DNA of 19,942 bases from MAG-120531 sp002378585 (GTDB taxonomy: Bacteria; Bacteroidota; Bacteroidia; Flavobacteriales; Flavobacteriaceae). This document shows positions 6,859 to 14,986 of this stretch, piece by piece. How positions within the stretch are numbered: position 1 is the first letter of the stretch; each line of letters starts with the position of its first letter. The notes under the pieces are model-generated. The model did not search any database. It saw only the letters and a program-made list of their open reading frames with translations, and was not told the DNA's origin. The position numbers and the translations under genes are program-made. Location of the stretch: the NCBI GenBank assembly GCA_937890575.1, contig CALADZ010000158.1, forward strand, positions 1-19,942, in the 5' to 3' direction.

Positions 6859-8208
6859 TTAGGGCGCTGTGCGCAACAAAGATCCCGATAAACGGAGCCA
6901 AGTCATTTCGGCTAGTTTAGCGTCATACTTAGCTCTGCTGCGTTGAATCAATGCGTTGGTCCAGTTTAACTGCGCCTGACGAAACTCCACAGAGGTAATG
7001 CTTCCCTGAGCGTATAGAGCTTTAGTTCGTTCAAAATTATTTTGTGCGGTAGTTACTTGGAGGCTTTGTAATTCATAGATCTCTAACGCATTCTCATAGT
7101 TTTGTCTCGCATTGCGCAAATCTCGTTCCATCTGCAACAGTGTTTGCTTTTCGGCTAGCGTTTGATTTTCCAGAGCAATCCGGGCATTGTTGGTCCGTAT
7201 AATGGTGCGACCTCCATCAAATAAATTCCAGGTCAGGGTAGCTCCTAAACCAAGGCTGTAGCTATCGTTAATCGTTCCTGGAAAAAATGCAGAGCGCGGG
7301 TTTTGGTTTTCATTCCACCCGTAAGCCCCATTCAAGCCTACAGAAGGCAGATATCCTCCTTGGGCAATTTTAATATCGTATTTGTTTTGGGCGAGCAAGG
7401 CCTTGGCTTGTAGTACATCCACATTGTTTTGCAGCGCTTCCTCCATGGATAAGGATAACAATTCTGATGAAGCCCAAGTAACGTCTTTATCTACTGTGAA
7501 ACTCTGGTCTACCGAACGACCCAATAAGGTATTCAGATCCCGCTGAGCCGTACTCAATTGTCGCTGAACGCCTAAAAGAGCAATACTGTCGTTGGTCACA
7601 TCTACCTGTGCATTGAGCACCGCCAGCTTATTCGACTGGCCATAGCCAAACTGAGCCTCGGCGCGCTCGGCTCGATCTTTAGAAATGGATAGTGCCTCTT
7701 GACTGTTTACCAGTGTTTCTTCCAAGAAAGCAACTTGAAAATAAACTGTAAACAGTTGTAAAACGGTCTGTTCAATGGTTTCACGAAGCTGTAATTCAGT
7801 AATCTGGTACTGGGTGCGCAGCCGTTGGTAATTAAACCAGCGAACACCCCCATCAAACAGGGTGTAGTTTAGGGTCAATCGAGCGTTATACCCTCGTGAA
7901 ATCGCCTCATTGATCGATAAATCAGGACGCGGCGTTCCATCCTCTAAAAACTGTCCCGGAAAGGAGATATCCGTATCGGCATTGTTGTACGTTGCGCCAG
8001 AGGAAACAGCTAGGTTGGGCAAAAATCCGGCATTGGCCAGTGAGCGGTTATTATCCGCTACTTCAAGCGTATTGCGGGACATCAATATGCCGTAATTGTG
8101 TTCAAGTGCTAAGGCTAGGGCATCTTCTCGAGAAAGCACCGTTTGGCCCCGCGAAAAAGCGGTGGTCAACCCTAGGGCGCACAGAAAATACAGCAAACTA
8201 TTTTTCAT
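6859..8208 (-). CDS. TolC-like outer-membrane efflux channel
   Basis: A 449-residue TolC/OEP-family protein, the outer-membrane exit duct of the tripartite efflux pump encoded with it. The N-terminus is a signal peptide (about residues 1-21, MKNSLLYFLCALGLTTAFSRG). The mature part has the two-fold repeat of the family: long alpha-helical segments rich in Gln, Ala, Asn and Leu, with beta-strand segments near 90-115 (SRGYNARLTLNYTLFDGG) and 300-330 (SYSLGLGATLTWNLFDGG). The matching NYTLFDGG and TWNLFDGG motifs mark the two halves. Its ATG at 8208 lies inside the end of the RND pump gene, an 11-base overlap, so translation is probably coupled. No strong terminator follows; the MerR regulator starts 60 bases downstream. 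Confidence 0.9.
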   Translation of the reverse strand: MKNSLLYFLCALGLTTAFSRGQTVLSREDALALALEHNYGILMSRNTLEVADNNRSLANAGFLPNLAVSSGATYNNADTDISFPGQFLEDGTPRPDLSINEAISRGYNARLTLNYTLFDGGVRWFNYQRLRTQYQITELQLRETIEQTVLQLFTVYFQVAFLEETLVNSQEALSISKDRAERAEAQFGYGQSNKLAVLNAQVDVTNDSIALLGVQRQLSTAQRDLNTLLGRSVDQSFTVDKDVTWASSELLSLSMEEALQNNVDVLQAKALLAQNKYDIKIAQGGYLPSVGLNGAYGWNENQNPRSAFFPGTINDSYSLGLGATLTWNLFDGGRTIIRTNNARIALENQTLAEKQTLLQMERDLRNARQNYENALEIYELQSLQVTTAQNNFERTKALYAQGSITSVEFRQAQLNWTNALIQRSRAKYDAKLAEMTWLRLSGSLLRTAP

Positions 8209-11200
8209 CAGACAGATCGTTTAATTCTTTTTCTTCAGCTTCCTCTAAAATGGCTTGTTCTACCGATTCAGGTGAAGGCATCGCGCCAGATTTTAACCAG
8301 GAAACCCACACCTTGAGCTGGTTGTTAAAGGACAACAAAATAGGCAACACAATCAAGGTCAATAAAGTAGCATACCCAATACCATACGCAATCGAAATAG
8401 CCATAGGTTTTAAGAATTGGGCTTGGCGACTCTTTTCGAAAATCAAGGGAGCCAATCCAGATATGGTGGTCGCTGAGGTCAGGAAAATGGCTCTGAATCG
8501 AGATTTCCCCGCATCCAATAGTGACTCTTCAAACTTTAATCCCGATTTCAGATTGCTGTTAAACTTACCGATAAACACCAATCCATCATTCACCATGATA
8601 CCAATCAATGCGATAATTCCCAAGATAGAGAGAACGTTTAAAGGGAATCCATGTAACCAGTGACCCCAGGCAACAGCGGTTAAACTAAGCGGAACCATGA
8701 TAAACAACAACAAAGGTTGGGTCATACTTCTGAACGTAAAGGCAATGGTGATATAGATCATCACCAAAATAGGTATTCCTGCCTTGTTAAGTGATGTAAG
8801 TAGTTTATCCGCCTCCCGATTTTGGCCCTCATAGGAAGGGGTTACGGAAGGATATTTGGCTAAAATCTGGGGCAAAACCTCCGACTTGATCATTTCTGTA
8901 GCTTCAGTAGCGGTCGTTGCTTTGGGATCTTTTAAATCGGCGCTTAACCTGATCTCACGTCGACCCTCCAAATGGTTAATCGCCACATCTCCTCGAGCGA
9001 TCTCGTAGCTAGCCACTTCGCTCAGAGGAACTCGTGCTCCAGAAGGTGTCAGTATACGCATCTGTTCCAAGTTGGTCAACGAAGAACGATCCTGGCGCTC
9101 ATACCGAACCCATACACGAATTTCATCTTGCCCCCTCTGGAATCTCTGTGCCTGCGCGCCAAAAAAACCTCCGCGGACTTGATCCATCAGTGTTCTGTAA
9201 TTTAAGCCCAAAGCATAGGCGTTTTCTTTCAGGCGAATGGTCACCTCTTTGATACCCGCAGGATCATTGTCCTCTACATCCTTTAGCGAGCTGTTCTCCA
9301 GCATAGCAGACTTAAGTTCCGCTTTGGCTGCTTTGAGTTCAGCAATGTTGTTACCCAATAACGAAATCGATACGGGCGACCCTCCAAAGTTACCTCCAGA
9401 GCCGTACACCAAACTCTCGACCCCAATGACGGGTCCTACCAGCTCGGCGATTTTTTTGGTCACTACTTCCGAGACCACTGCATCCGGGCGGTTTTCACCA
9501 GGTAATAAGTTAATTTCAAGCTCAGCGCGGGAAGAGCCCGGTCCTATCTGCTTGACAATATTTTCAAAAAGTTTCTTGTCCGTACCCGCTAGATATTCTT
9601 CTGTCAGCAAAGCGTCAGCCTCCCAGGCGTGCTCCTCGATCATGGAAATGATTGAATCCGTGATCCGCTCATTAGTTCCATTGGGCATGGTCAGGGTGAT
9701 TTGCACCTGATCGCTAGCCACGTTGGGAAAGAACGCCGTCTTCACCACCCCACCGCCAATCGAACCAAAAGTCAATATCACCGCAGCGACAAATAGTGAA
9801 AAGACCAACAATCGATGTCTCAGTGAAAAAGACAAGAAAGGTACATACCACTGGTCGCGCATGACGCCCATAAGCCTGTCCCCTATCTTGTTGACAGAAC
9901 GCAGTTGAGCAAAAACTGATCCAATCCCCTTTGAAGCGTCTTTGTCTAAAGGCTGTAATGCTTTAGAATGCGCTAAGTGGGCGGGTAAAATAAACAGGGC
10001 CTCTAACAGTGAAACAAGCAGCGTCAAAATGACAATCACAGAGACTTCGCCAAAAAACTCCCCAATACGGGAATCCAAGAACAAGAATATGGAGAACGCT
10101 AAAACTGTGGTGATGATCGCGGATACTATGGGCGGAATAACTTCTAAAGTACCCTCCAAGGCCGCTTGCATCGGTTTCTTGCCTTCCTCATACTTTTGAT
10201 AGATGTTTTCTGCGATCACGATACCGTCATCTACCAAAATACCAATGACAATGATCATCCCAAATAGAGAAAGCACATTAATGGTTACGCCAAAAAGTGG
10301 AGCTAGCGCAAACATTCCCAAAAAGGAAATCGGCAACCCAAAGGCTACCCAAAAGGCCAATCGGGTATTGAGGAACAACGAAAGGAAAATCAGTACCAAC
10401 AGCATTCCTTGAAACGCATTGGTCAACAACAACTCTGTGCGTTGATTTAAGGTGATCGATTGATCGCTCAACACAGTCAGGGTCAAAGCGTCGTGTGAGG
10501 CGTTAAAGTCAGCAATATATTGCTTAACTATCTCAGCGGTCGAGAGCAAATCCTCTGAATTTGTACTCGAAATAGAGACCTCTACAGCCAGGTTACCATT
10601 GATCAACGTAGCATTGGGTGTTTCTGAAAATCGGTCGCGAACCGTAGCGATATCTTTTAAATAGACGATGCGTCCGTCTGGGAACGTTTTAATGACCGCT
10701 TGAGACAATTCATCGGCGTAATATTTTTTGTTGTTGGCCCGGATCAAAAAGTCTTCGGCATCTGTTTTTAACTGTCCCCCTGTCACCAAGAGGTTACTGC
10801 TCCCCACCGCTTGGGCTACTTCAGCAAAACTTAAATTATAGGCCAGTAACTGACTCTCTTGAACGGCAATTTCAATTTCCTCGGCGGGAAATCCACTCAC
10901 GTTAATTTGAGAAATGCCTTTAATGGCCCGGAGGTCATTCTCTATTTGTCGGGCAATGTCCTTTAGGTTTTTGAGTGGAATATTCCCACTCAGACCAAAA
11001 GAAATAGTAGGTCGAACTACTTCCTGTTTGGCCACCACCAAGGGCTCCATACCCGTAGGAAAACTGGGTACCCGGTCTACTGCGTTCTTGACTTCCAAGA
11101 GCATAAAATCAATATTCCGCTCTTTTTCAACCTCAACGATAATCGAGCCAGAATTCTCCCTAGAAACTGAAGTAACTCGCTCAACGCCTTGTAACCCTTT

Positions 11201-11416
11201 TAAGTTGTCCTCTATTTTCAACACCACCCCCTCTTCAATTTCTAAAGGAGACGCCCCAGGATAATTTACCGCAATAGTCACTATGTGCGACTCAGTTAGG
11301 GGAAAAAAGGAAGACTTTAGCGACTTAAAGCCCAGATATCCGAAAAGTGCAAAGGCAAAAATCACCACATTTACCGCAACGTGGTACTTTGTAAAATATT
11401 GAATCAGCTTTTTCAT
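8198..11416 (-). CDS. RND efflux pump, inner-membrane transporter (AcrB/HAE1-like)
   Basis: A 1072-residue proton-driven RND transporter. Each half has a first transmembrane helix, a large periplasmic pore/docking region, then a group of helices; the second half begins near 'LSFSLRHRLLVFSLFVAAVILTFG'. The proton-relay pair D396-D397 sits in helix 4 within IGILVDDGIVIAENI, and the second half has the matching GIMVNDGLVFIGKFN segment. This agrees with the hydrophobe/amphiphile (HAE1, AcrB-like) group, not a CusA-type metal pump, although the substrate is unknown. I start at ATG 11416 because MKKLIQYF leads into helix 1; an in-frame ATG at 11464 would add 16 residues and overlap the adaptor gene. 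The adaptor stop is seven bases upstream. Confidence 0.9.
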   Translation of the reverse strand: MKKLIQYFTKYHVAVNVVIFAFALFGYLGFKSLKSSFFPLTESHIVTIAVNYPGASPLEIEEGVVLKIEDNLKGLQGVERVTSVSRENSGSIIVEVEKERNIDFMLLEVKNAVDRVPSFPTGMEPLVVAKQEVVRPTISFGLSGNIPLKNLKDIARQIENDLRAIKGISQINVSGFPAEEIEIAVQESQLLAYNLSFAEVAQAVGSSNLLVTGGQLKTDAEDFLIRANNKKYYADELSQAVIKTFPDGRIVYLKDIATVRDRFSETPNATLINGNLAVEVSISSTNSEDLLSTAEIVKQYIADFNASHDALTLTVLSDQSITLNQRTELLLTNAFQGMLLVLIFLSLFLNTRLAFWVAFGLPISFLGMFALAPLFGVTINVLSLFGMIIVIGILVDDGIVIAENIYQKYEEGKKPMQAALEGTLEVIPPIVSAIITTVLAFSIFLFLDSRIGEFFGEVSVIVILTLLVSLLEALFILPAHLAHSKALQPLDKDASKGIGSVFAQLRSVNKIGDRLMGVMRDQWYVPFLSFSLRHRLLVFSLFVAAVILTFGSIGGGVVKTAFFPNVASDQVQITLTMPNGTNERITDSIISMIEEHAWEADALLTEEYLAGTDKKLFENIVKQIGPGSSRAELEINLLPGENRPDAVVSEVVTKKIAELVGPVIGVESLVYGSGGNFGGSPVSISLLGNNIAELKAAKAELKSAMLENSSLKDVEDNDPAGIKEVTIRLKENAYALGLNYRTLMDQVRGGFFGAQAQRFQRGQDEIRVWVRYERQDRSSLTNLEQMRILTPSGARVPLSEVASYEIARGDVAINHLEGRREIRLSADLKDPKATTATEATEMIKSEVLPQILAKYPSVTPSYEGQNREADKLLTSLNKAGIPILVMIYITIAFTFRSMTQPLLLFIMVPLSLTAVAWGHWLHGFPLNVLSILGIIALIGIMVNDGLVFIGKFNSNLKSGLKFEESLLDAGKSRFRAIFLTSATTISGLAPLIFEKSRQAQFLKPMAISIAYGIGYATLLTLIVLPILLSFNNQLKVWVSWLKSGAMPSPESVEQAILEEAEEKELNDLSDEK

Positions 11417-11423
11417 GGATACA

Positions 11424-12554
11424 CTATTGGACTGAGGCAGTTGGCAAAACGGGCATTCCTTCAAAGGCTCCTACCAAAGGTTTGGCCAAAACAATTGTCC
11501 CGTCAGGAATTCCTTTGACAACGGCTTGCTTTTCCGCGTAATGAACCACCTGAACATCGATGAGTTTTAATTGATTGTCTACCACAGAAAAAACTTGTTG
11601 GTCAGCAGTGACCAGACCGCGGTCTAGGGCAAATGCGTTATCTATGGCTTGAGCCTGAAGATCAGCATTTAAATATACTCCTTCCGCTAATGCCGTGCTG
11701 CGCACACCGATAAATACCCGAATTGACTGAGTGGTGGCGTCGACGCTTTGATTGATTCTTTTGACCACACCTGTATAGTTCTGAGACCCATCCAAGGCAT
11801 GAAGCTGAACAGAGGCTCCAGTTTTTAATTGAGCGGCGTAGGATGGAGCCACGGAAACAGCTAGCTCATAATCCCCTGCCCCTATAAATGTACCCAAGGA
11901 TTGGCCTGGGCGAATCAAGCTACCTTCCGTTACCTGTGCGTTGACTAAAACACCGTCAAAGGGTGCCCGCACAGTATAAAAATCTAAATTTTGTTCTTGA
12001 GCCTTCAGTGCGTAATAGGCAGCAACCACTCCGCGTCCGGTGACGTAATTCTTCACACCTGAATCTGTAAACTCGGGTAGTTTTGGCGTTGGGCTATTGA
12101 TCGACCACTGTGCCGTATAATTAGACCAAACGTTGTATGCATTGGGAAAATCAAGCTTTAAATCGGGAAGCAAAGCAGTGACCTGATTGTAAAAATTGGC
12201 GCGTTGAGCCAGAACACCCGCTTGGTATTCAGAGGCATCCACTTTTAACAACACCTCTCCTTTTTTATAGGATGTACCCGCGCGGAACAAATGAGCTCCT
12301 GGCTGCAAAACACCTTGAACGCGAGCGGTCAATTCTACGCGGTTCACGGCTTGTAGTAATCCGTTGGCTGGAAGCGATACCGATACCGATCCATTGCTGA
12401 CTATCTGGGTCAACACCTGTTTGGTGGTGTCTTGCTTTTTAGGTTGATAGGGGACTTTGCTGTTGGCGATTACTCCTGAAAAAAATAAGGCCAATGCGAT
12501 AACTACAAGTCCTAGTACAGCGAGTAGGACCTTACGGATGTTGTTTGTGTTCAT
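11424..12554 (-). CDS. RND efflux periplasmic adaptor (HlyD/AcrA family)
   Basis: A 376-residue membrane fusion protein that links the RND pump to the TolC-like channel. A single N-terminal hydrophobic helix (about residues 8-28) anchors it; there is no lipobox. The two halves of the lipoyl (biotinyl-like) domain are at about 72-108 (ARVQGVLQPG...YKKGEVLLKVD) and 191-224 (YTVRAPFDGVLVNAQVTEGSLIRPGQ), followed by a beta-barrel domain. The insert between them (109-190) is not a regular long coiled coil: it contains LPDLKLDFPNAYNVWSNYTAQW and a proline-rich LPEF stretch. As I recall, this variant is common in Bacteroidota adaptors. It is the first gene of the operon, starting at ATG 12554 behind a candidate promoter and palindrome. 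Confidence 0.9.
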   Translation of the reverse strand: MNTNNIRKVLLAVLGLVVIALALFFSGVIANSKVPYQPKKQDTTKQVLTQIVSNGSVSVSLPANGLLQAVNRVELTARVQGVLQPGAHLFRAGTSYKKGEVLLKVDASEYQAGVLAQRANFYNQVTALLPDLKLDFPNAYNVWSNYTAQWSINSPTPKLPEFTDSGVKNYVTGRGVVAAYYALKAQEQNLDFYTVRAPFDGVLVNAQVTEGSLIRPGQSLGTFIGAGDYELAVSVAPSYAAQLKTGASVQLHALDGSQNYTGVVKRINQSVDATTQSIRVFIGVRSTALAEGVYLNADLQAQAIDNAFALDRGLVTADQQVFSVVDNQLKLIDVQVVHYAEKQAVVKGIPDGTIVLAKPLVGAFEGMPVLPTASVQ

Positions 12555-12567
12555 ATAATTGTGCTAT

Positions 12568-12583
12568 TTATGGCAAGCCATAA
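12568..12583 (-). promoter_or_regulatory. Perfect 16-base palindrome, candidate operator of the efflux operon
   Basis: TTATGGCAAGCCATAA reads TTATGGC-AA-GCCATAA, with seven-base perfect arms and a two-base centre. It lies 14 bases before the adaptor ATG and about ten bases downstream of the candidate -7 box, where a bound repressor would block initiation. The two-base centre makes it a poor RNA hairpin and a better protein site. No TetR, MarR or similar regulator gene is nearby. Confidence 0.45.
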
Positions 12584-12592
12584 TCTATTGGA

Positions 12593-12621
12593 CAAAAATA
12601 CGCACAAAAGGTTTAAGCAGA
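12593..12621 (-). promoter_or_regulatory. Candidate promoter of the RND efflux operon
   Basis: On the minus strand TATTTTTG (12600 down to 12593) fits the Bacteroidota -7 consensus TAnnTTTG exactly. Seventeen bases upstream TCTG (12621 down to 12618) matches three of four bases of the -33 TTTG element. The leader to the adaptor ATG at 12554 would be roughly 30 bases and would include the palindrome at 12568-12583. Confidence 0.45.
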
Positions 12622-12639
12622 GGCTACAATTATGCCTCT
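12619..12639 (-). terminator. Possible weak terminator hairpin at the ABC-F stop
   Basis: AGAGGC and GCCTCT form a six-base-pair stem around a nine-base loop that includes the ABC-F stop codon (12630-12632). Downstream on the minus strand comes CTTAAACCTTTTG, a poor T-tract. It may partly separate the ABC-F gene from the efflux operon, but it also overlaps the proposed -33 element, so the assignment is weak. Confidence 0.3.
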
Positions 12640-14531
12640 AAAGCTTCTGTCAAAATTTCCCACTCGGCCATTACGTTATTCAGCTCTTGTTTGGCAGCTT
12701 GATAGCGGTCAAAAAAGGCAGGGTCTTGAGCCGTTTCCTCGTACTGTTCAGCGAGCAACTTATCTTGAGCGGCGATTGTTTTTTCCAATTCTTGGATGCG
12801 CGCTTCAACCTGACTTAGCTTGTTGCGCATGGTCTTGTCCCTTTTCTCATCCCGTATCGGGGCAGAAGACTTGACTTTAGTGGTAGCCACGGGCTCTTTT
12901 CGTTCGATGGCCCTAAAATCTTGAGCGGCTCGTTGGTCTAAATAAAACTGAATGTCACCTAAGTATTCTCGAATCTTAGCGTCTTTGAATTCATATACCT
13001 TATGGGTCAATCCCTGCAAGAAGTCCCGGTCGTGAGACACTAAAAGAAGCGTGCCTTCAAATTGTTGTAAGGCTTGCTTGAGCACATTTTTAGATTTGAT
13101 ATCCAAGTGGTTGGTCGGCTCATCCATCACCAAAACATTCAAGGGCTGCAAGAGTAATTTTGCCAGAGCCAGTCGATTGCGCTCACCCCCTGAAAGTACT
13201 TTGACAAATTTGTCCACCTCGTCACCTCCAAATAGGAATGAACCTAAGATATCGCGGACCTTGGATCGGTTGGTCTCATTGGCCGCGTCAATCATAGTGT
13301 CCAGCACTGTCTTGTTGGGATCTAAATACTCGGCCTGATTTTGGGCAAAATATCCGATTTGAACATTGTGACCCAATTTAATCACCCCGCCATCGGAAGG
13401 AATTTCGTTGACAATCAATTTAGCTAAGGTGGACTTACCTTGACCATTCTGTCCCACAAAGGCTACTTTACTGTCTCGCTCAATCAAAAGATCAATACCT
13501 GACAAAACATGGTTTGATCCGTACGACTTGCTTAACCCGTGTAATTCCACGACTACTTTCCCAGGAGTCACAGAAATCGGAAAACGCAACTTCATCACCG
13601 AGGTGTCGTCTTCATCAACCTCGATTCGGTCAATTCGGTCCAATTTTTTGATGAGTGATTGAGCCATAGAAGCCTTGGAGGCTTTGGCCCGAAATTTCTC
13701 GATTAACTTCTCTGTTTGTTGAATCTGTCGCTCCTGATTTTTTTGTGCGTTCCGCTGCTGTTCTTTTAGCTCTTCGCGCAATACTAGGTATTGAGAATAA
13801 GGTTTATTGAAATCGTAAATCCGTCCGAGTACAATTTCAATACTTCGGTTGGTCACGTGATCCAAGAACATCTTATCGTGGGAGACAATCACCACAGCTC
13901 CAGGGAAACTGTTTAAGAATTGTTCCAGCCAAATAATTGATTCGATGTCCAAGTGGTTGGTGGGTTCATCGAGCAAGAGCACATCATTGGACTGCAACAA
14001 CAGTTTAGCCAGTTCAATGCGCATCCTCCAGCCACCGGAAAAAGTCTCTGTTTTTTTGTCAAAATCTGAGCGCTTGAATCCCAGTCCCAATAAAATCCGC
14101 TCCGTTTCGCCTTGATAACTATACCCCCCAATCATTTCATAGCGTTGGGTCACATCGCTTAAATCGTCGATTAACTGACTGTACCCATCGCTTTCGTAGT
14201 CCGTACGCGTGGCGAGCTGGTGGTTGATCTCATCCAATCGACCCTCGAGTACTTTGATTTCTTCAAATGCTTGTTGCGCTTCTTCCACCACTGTTCTGCC
14301 TGGAATAAAATCGATGTCCTGTCGCAGAAAGCCGATGGAAAGATCTTTTTCCTTAGCGATTACTCCGGTATCCGGGGCTAAATCACCGGAAAGAAGTTTG
14401 AGCATGGTTGATTTGCCCGCACCATTCTTGCCGATCAAACCGACTCGATCTCCTCCATTGAGTCGAAAGGAGATTTCCTCAAAGAGGTATTCACCGGAAA
14501 AGGAAACAGATAAATTGTGTATGTTCAGCAT
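12630..14531 (-). CDS. ABC-F family ATPase (Uup/YheS-like ribosome-associated protein)
   Basis: A 633-residue soluble protein with two ABC ATPase domains in one chain and no membrane segments, the mark of the ABC-F family, whose members act on ribosomes rather than as transporters. Domain 1 has Walker A G34-T42 (GKNGAGKST), signature SGGW 165-168 and DEPTNHLD with E189. Domain 2 has Walker A G361-region GQNGQGKST (360-368), signature LSGGE 446-450 and DEPTNHLD with E471. The charged interdomain linker (about 240-310) corresponds to the segment that reaches the tRNA P-site in known members. A C-terminal coiled-coil extension (about 565-630) resembles Uup and YheS. Its ATG at 14531 points away from the divergent DUF983 gene. 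Whether it aids translation generally or protects against antibiotics cannot be read from sequence. Confidence 0.9.
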   Translation of the reverse strand: MLNIHNLSVSFSGEYLFEEISFRLNGGDRVGLIGKNGAGKSTMLKLLSGDLAPDTGVIAKEKDLSIGFLRQDIDFIPGRTVVEEAQQAFEEIKVLEGRLDEINHQLATRTDYESDGYSQLIDDLSDVTQRYEMIGGYSYQGETERILLGLGFKRSDFDKKTETFSGGWRMRIELAKLLLQSNDVLLLDEPTNHLDIESIIWLEQFLNSFPGAVVIVSHDKMFLDHVTNRSIEIVLGRIYDFNKPYSQYLVLREELKEQQRNAQKNQERQIQQTEKLIEKFRAKASKASMAQSLIKKLDRIDRIEVDEDDTSVMKLRFPISVTPGKVVVELHGLSKSYGSNHVLSGIDLLIERDSKVAFVGQNGQGKSTLAKLIVNEIPSDGGVIKLGHNVQIGYFAQNQAEYLDPNKTVLDTMIDAANETNRSKVRDILGSFLFGGDEVDKFVKVLSGGERNRLALAKLLLQPLNVLVMDEPTNHLDIKSKNVLKQALQQFEGTLLLVSHDRDFLQGLTHKVYEFKDAKIREYLGDIQFYLDQRAAQDFRAIERKEPVATTKVKSSAPIRDEKRDKTMRNKLSQVEARIQELEKTIAAQDKLLAEQYEETAQDPAFFDRYQAAKQELNNVMAEWEILTEALEA

Positions 14532-14573
14532 CGGTTTGGTAATCTAGGTTACGCACCACAGCGGGTTAATGCG

Positions 14574-14581
14574 TACTTTTG
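14574..14581 (+). promoter_or_regulatory. Candidate -7 element for the DUF983 gene
   Basis: TACTTTTG matches the Bacteroidota -7 box TAnnTTTG exactly and ends 15 bases before the ATG at 14597. No clear -33 TTTG is visible about 19 bases upstream. Its position also argues that an in-frame TTG at 14579, inside this element, is not the start codon. Confidence 0.4.
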
Positions 14582-14596
14582 GAAAAAGTTTTGCAA

Positions 14597-14986
14597 ATGT
14601 TAAAAAAAGGAACCAAACTATACAGCATTTTAACAGGAAGTTGCCCACAATGCCACGAGGAAAAAATTTATGTGGACCAAAATCCATATCACCTGGGTCG
14701 TCTGTTTAAAATGCATGACCAATGCGGTCACTGTGGTTTGGTCTACCGTATTGAGCCTTCTTTTTTTTATGGAGCTATGTATGTAAGTTATGGGGTGGGT
14801 ATCGCCTTCTCTGTCGCTGCGTTTATCATCAGCTATTTATTTTTCTCCAGCACTTTAATGCAGGCGTTTATCGCCATATTTGCCACCAACATAGTATTTT
14901 ACCCGTTGATTATTCGGCTGTCCAGAAATATTTGGATCAATATTTTTGTCCACTACAAACCTGAGCTAGCCAAAAAACGCGCGTAG
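14597..14986 (+). CDS. DUF983 family membrane protein with zinc-ribbon-like N-terminus
   Basis: A 129-residue protein of unknown function. The N-terminal part has paired cysteines C16-PQ-C19 and C43-GH-C46, which look like a zinc ribbon, followed by two hydrophobic helices (about residues 62-84 and 87-108). This arrangement and the opening MLKKGTKLYSILTGSCPQC fit the DUF983 family, common in Bacteroidota and Alphaproteobacteria. The ATG at 14597 has GGAAAAAG (14581-14588) in front as a possible ribosome site; the TTG at 14579 that opens the frame falls within a likely promoter box. It diverges from the ABC-F gene, and its last 34 bases overlap the end of the oxidoreductase gene on the other strand. 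Confidence 0.8.
   Translation: MLKKGTKLYSILTGSCPQCHEEKIYVDQNPYHLGRLFKMHDQCGHCGLVYRIEPSFFYGAMYVSYGVGIAFSVAAFIISYLFFSSTLMQAFIAIFATNIVFYPLIIRLSRNIWINIFVHYKPELAKKRA

Noticed and set aside
6844..6876. Short GCGC hairpin at the end of the TolC-like gene followed by a T-run on the minus strand
   Set aside because: Only four base pairs, inside coding sequence, with the T-run about ten bases away; not a convincing terminator.
9237..9710. Several plus-strand open frames of 60-160 residues inside the RND pump gene
   Set aside because: Shadows of the long RND coding frame; rich in Ser and Thr with no domain pattern, and no promoter or ribosome site in front.
11417..11464. Upstream in-frame ATG that would lengthen the RND pump by 16 residues
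   Set aside because: The extra residues (MKECPFCQLPQSNSVS) do not look like an RND N-terminus and the extension would overlap the adaptor gene by 41 bases; ATG 11416 begins right before helix 1.
14539..14552. Near-palindrome GTAATCTAGGTTAC between ABC-F and DUF983 genes
   Set aside because: Two of fourteen positions break the symmetry, and with no regulator nearby chance is a fair explanation.
14579..14596. TTG start for the DUF983 protein
   Set aside because: It lies inside a probable -7 promoter element, and the ATG at 14597 has a possible ribosome-binding site at a suitable distance.
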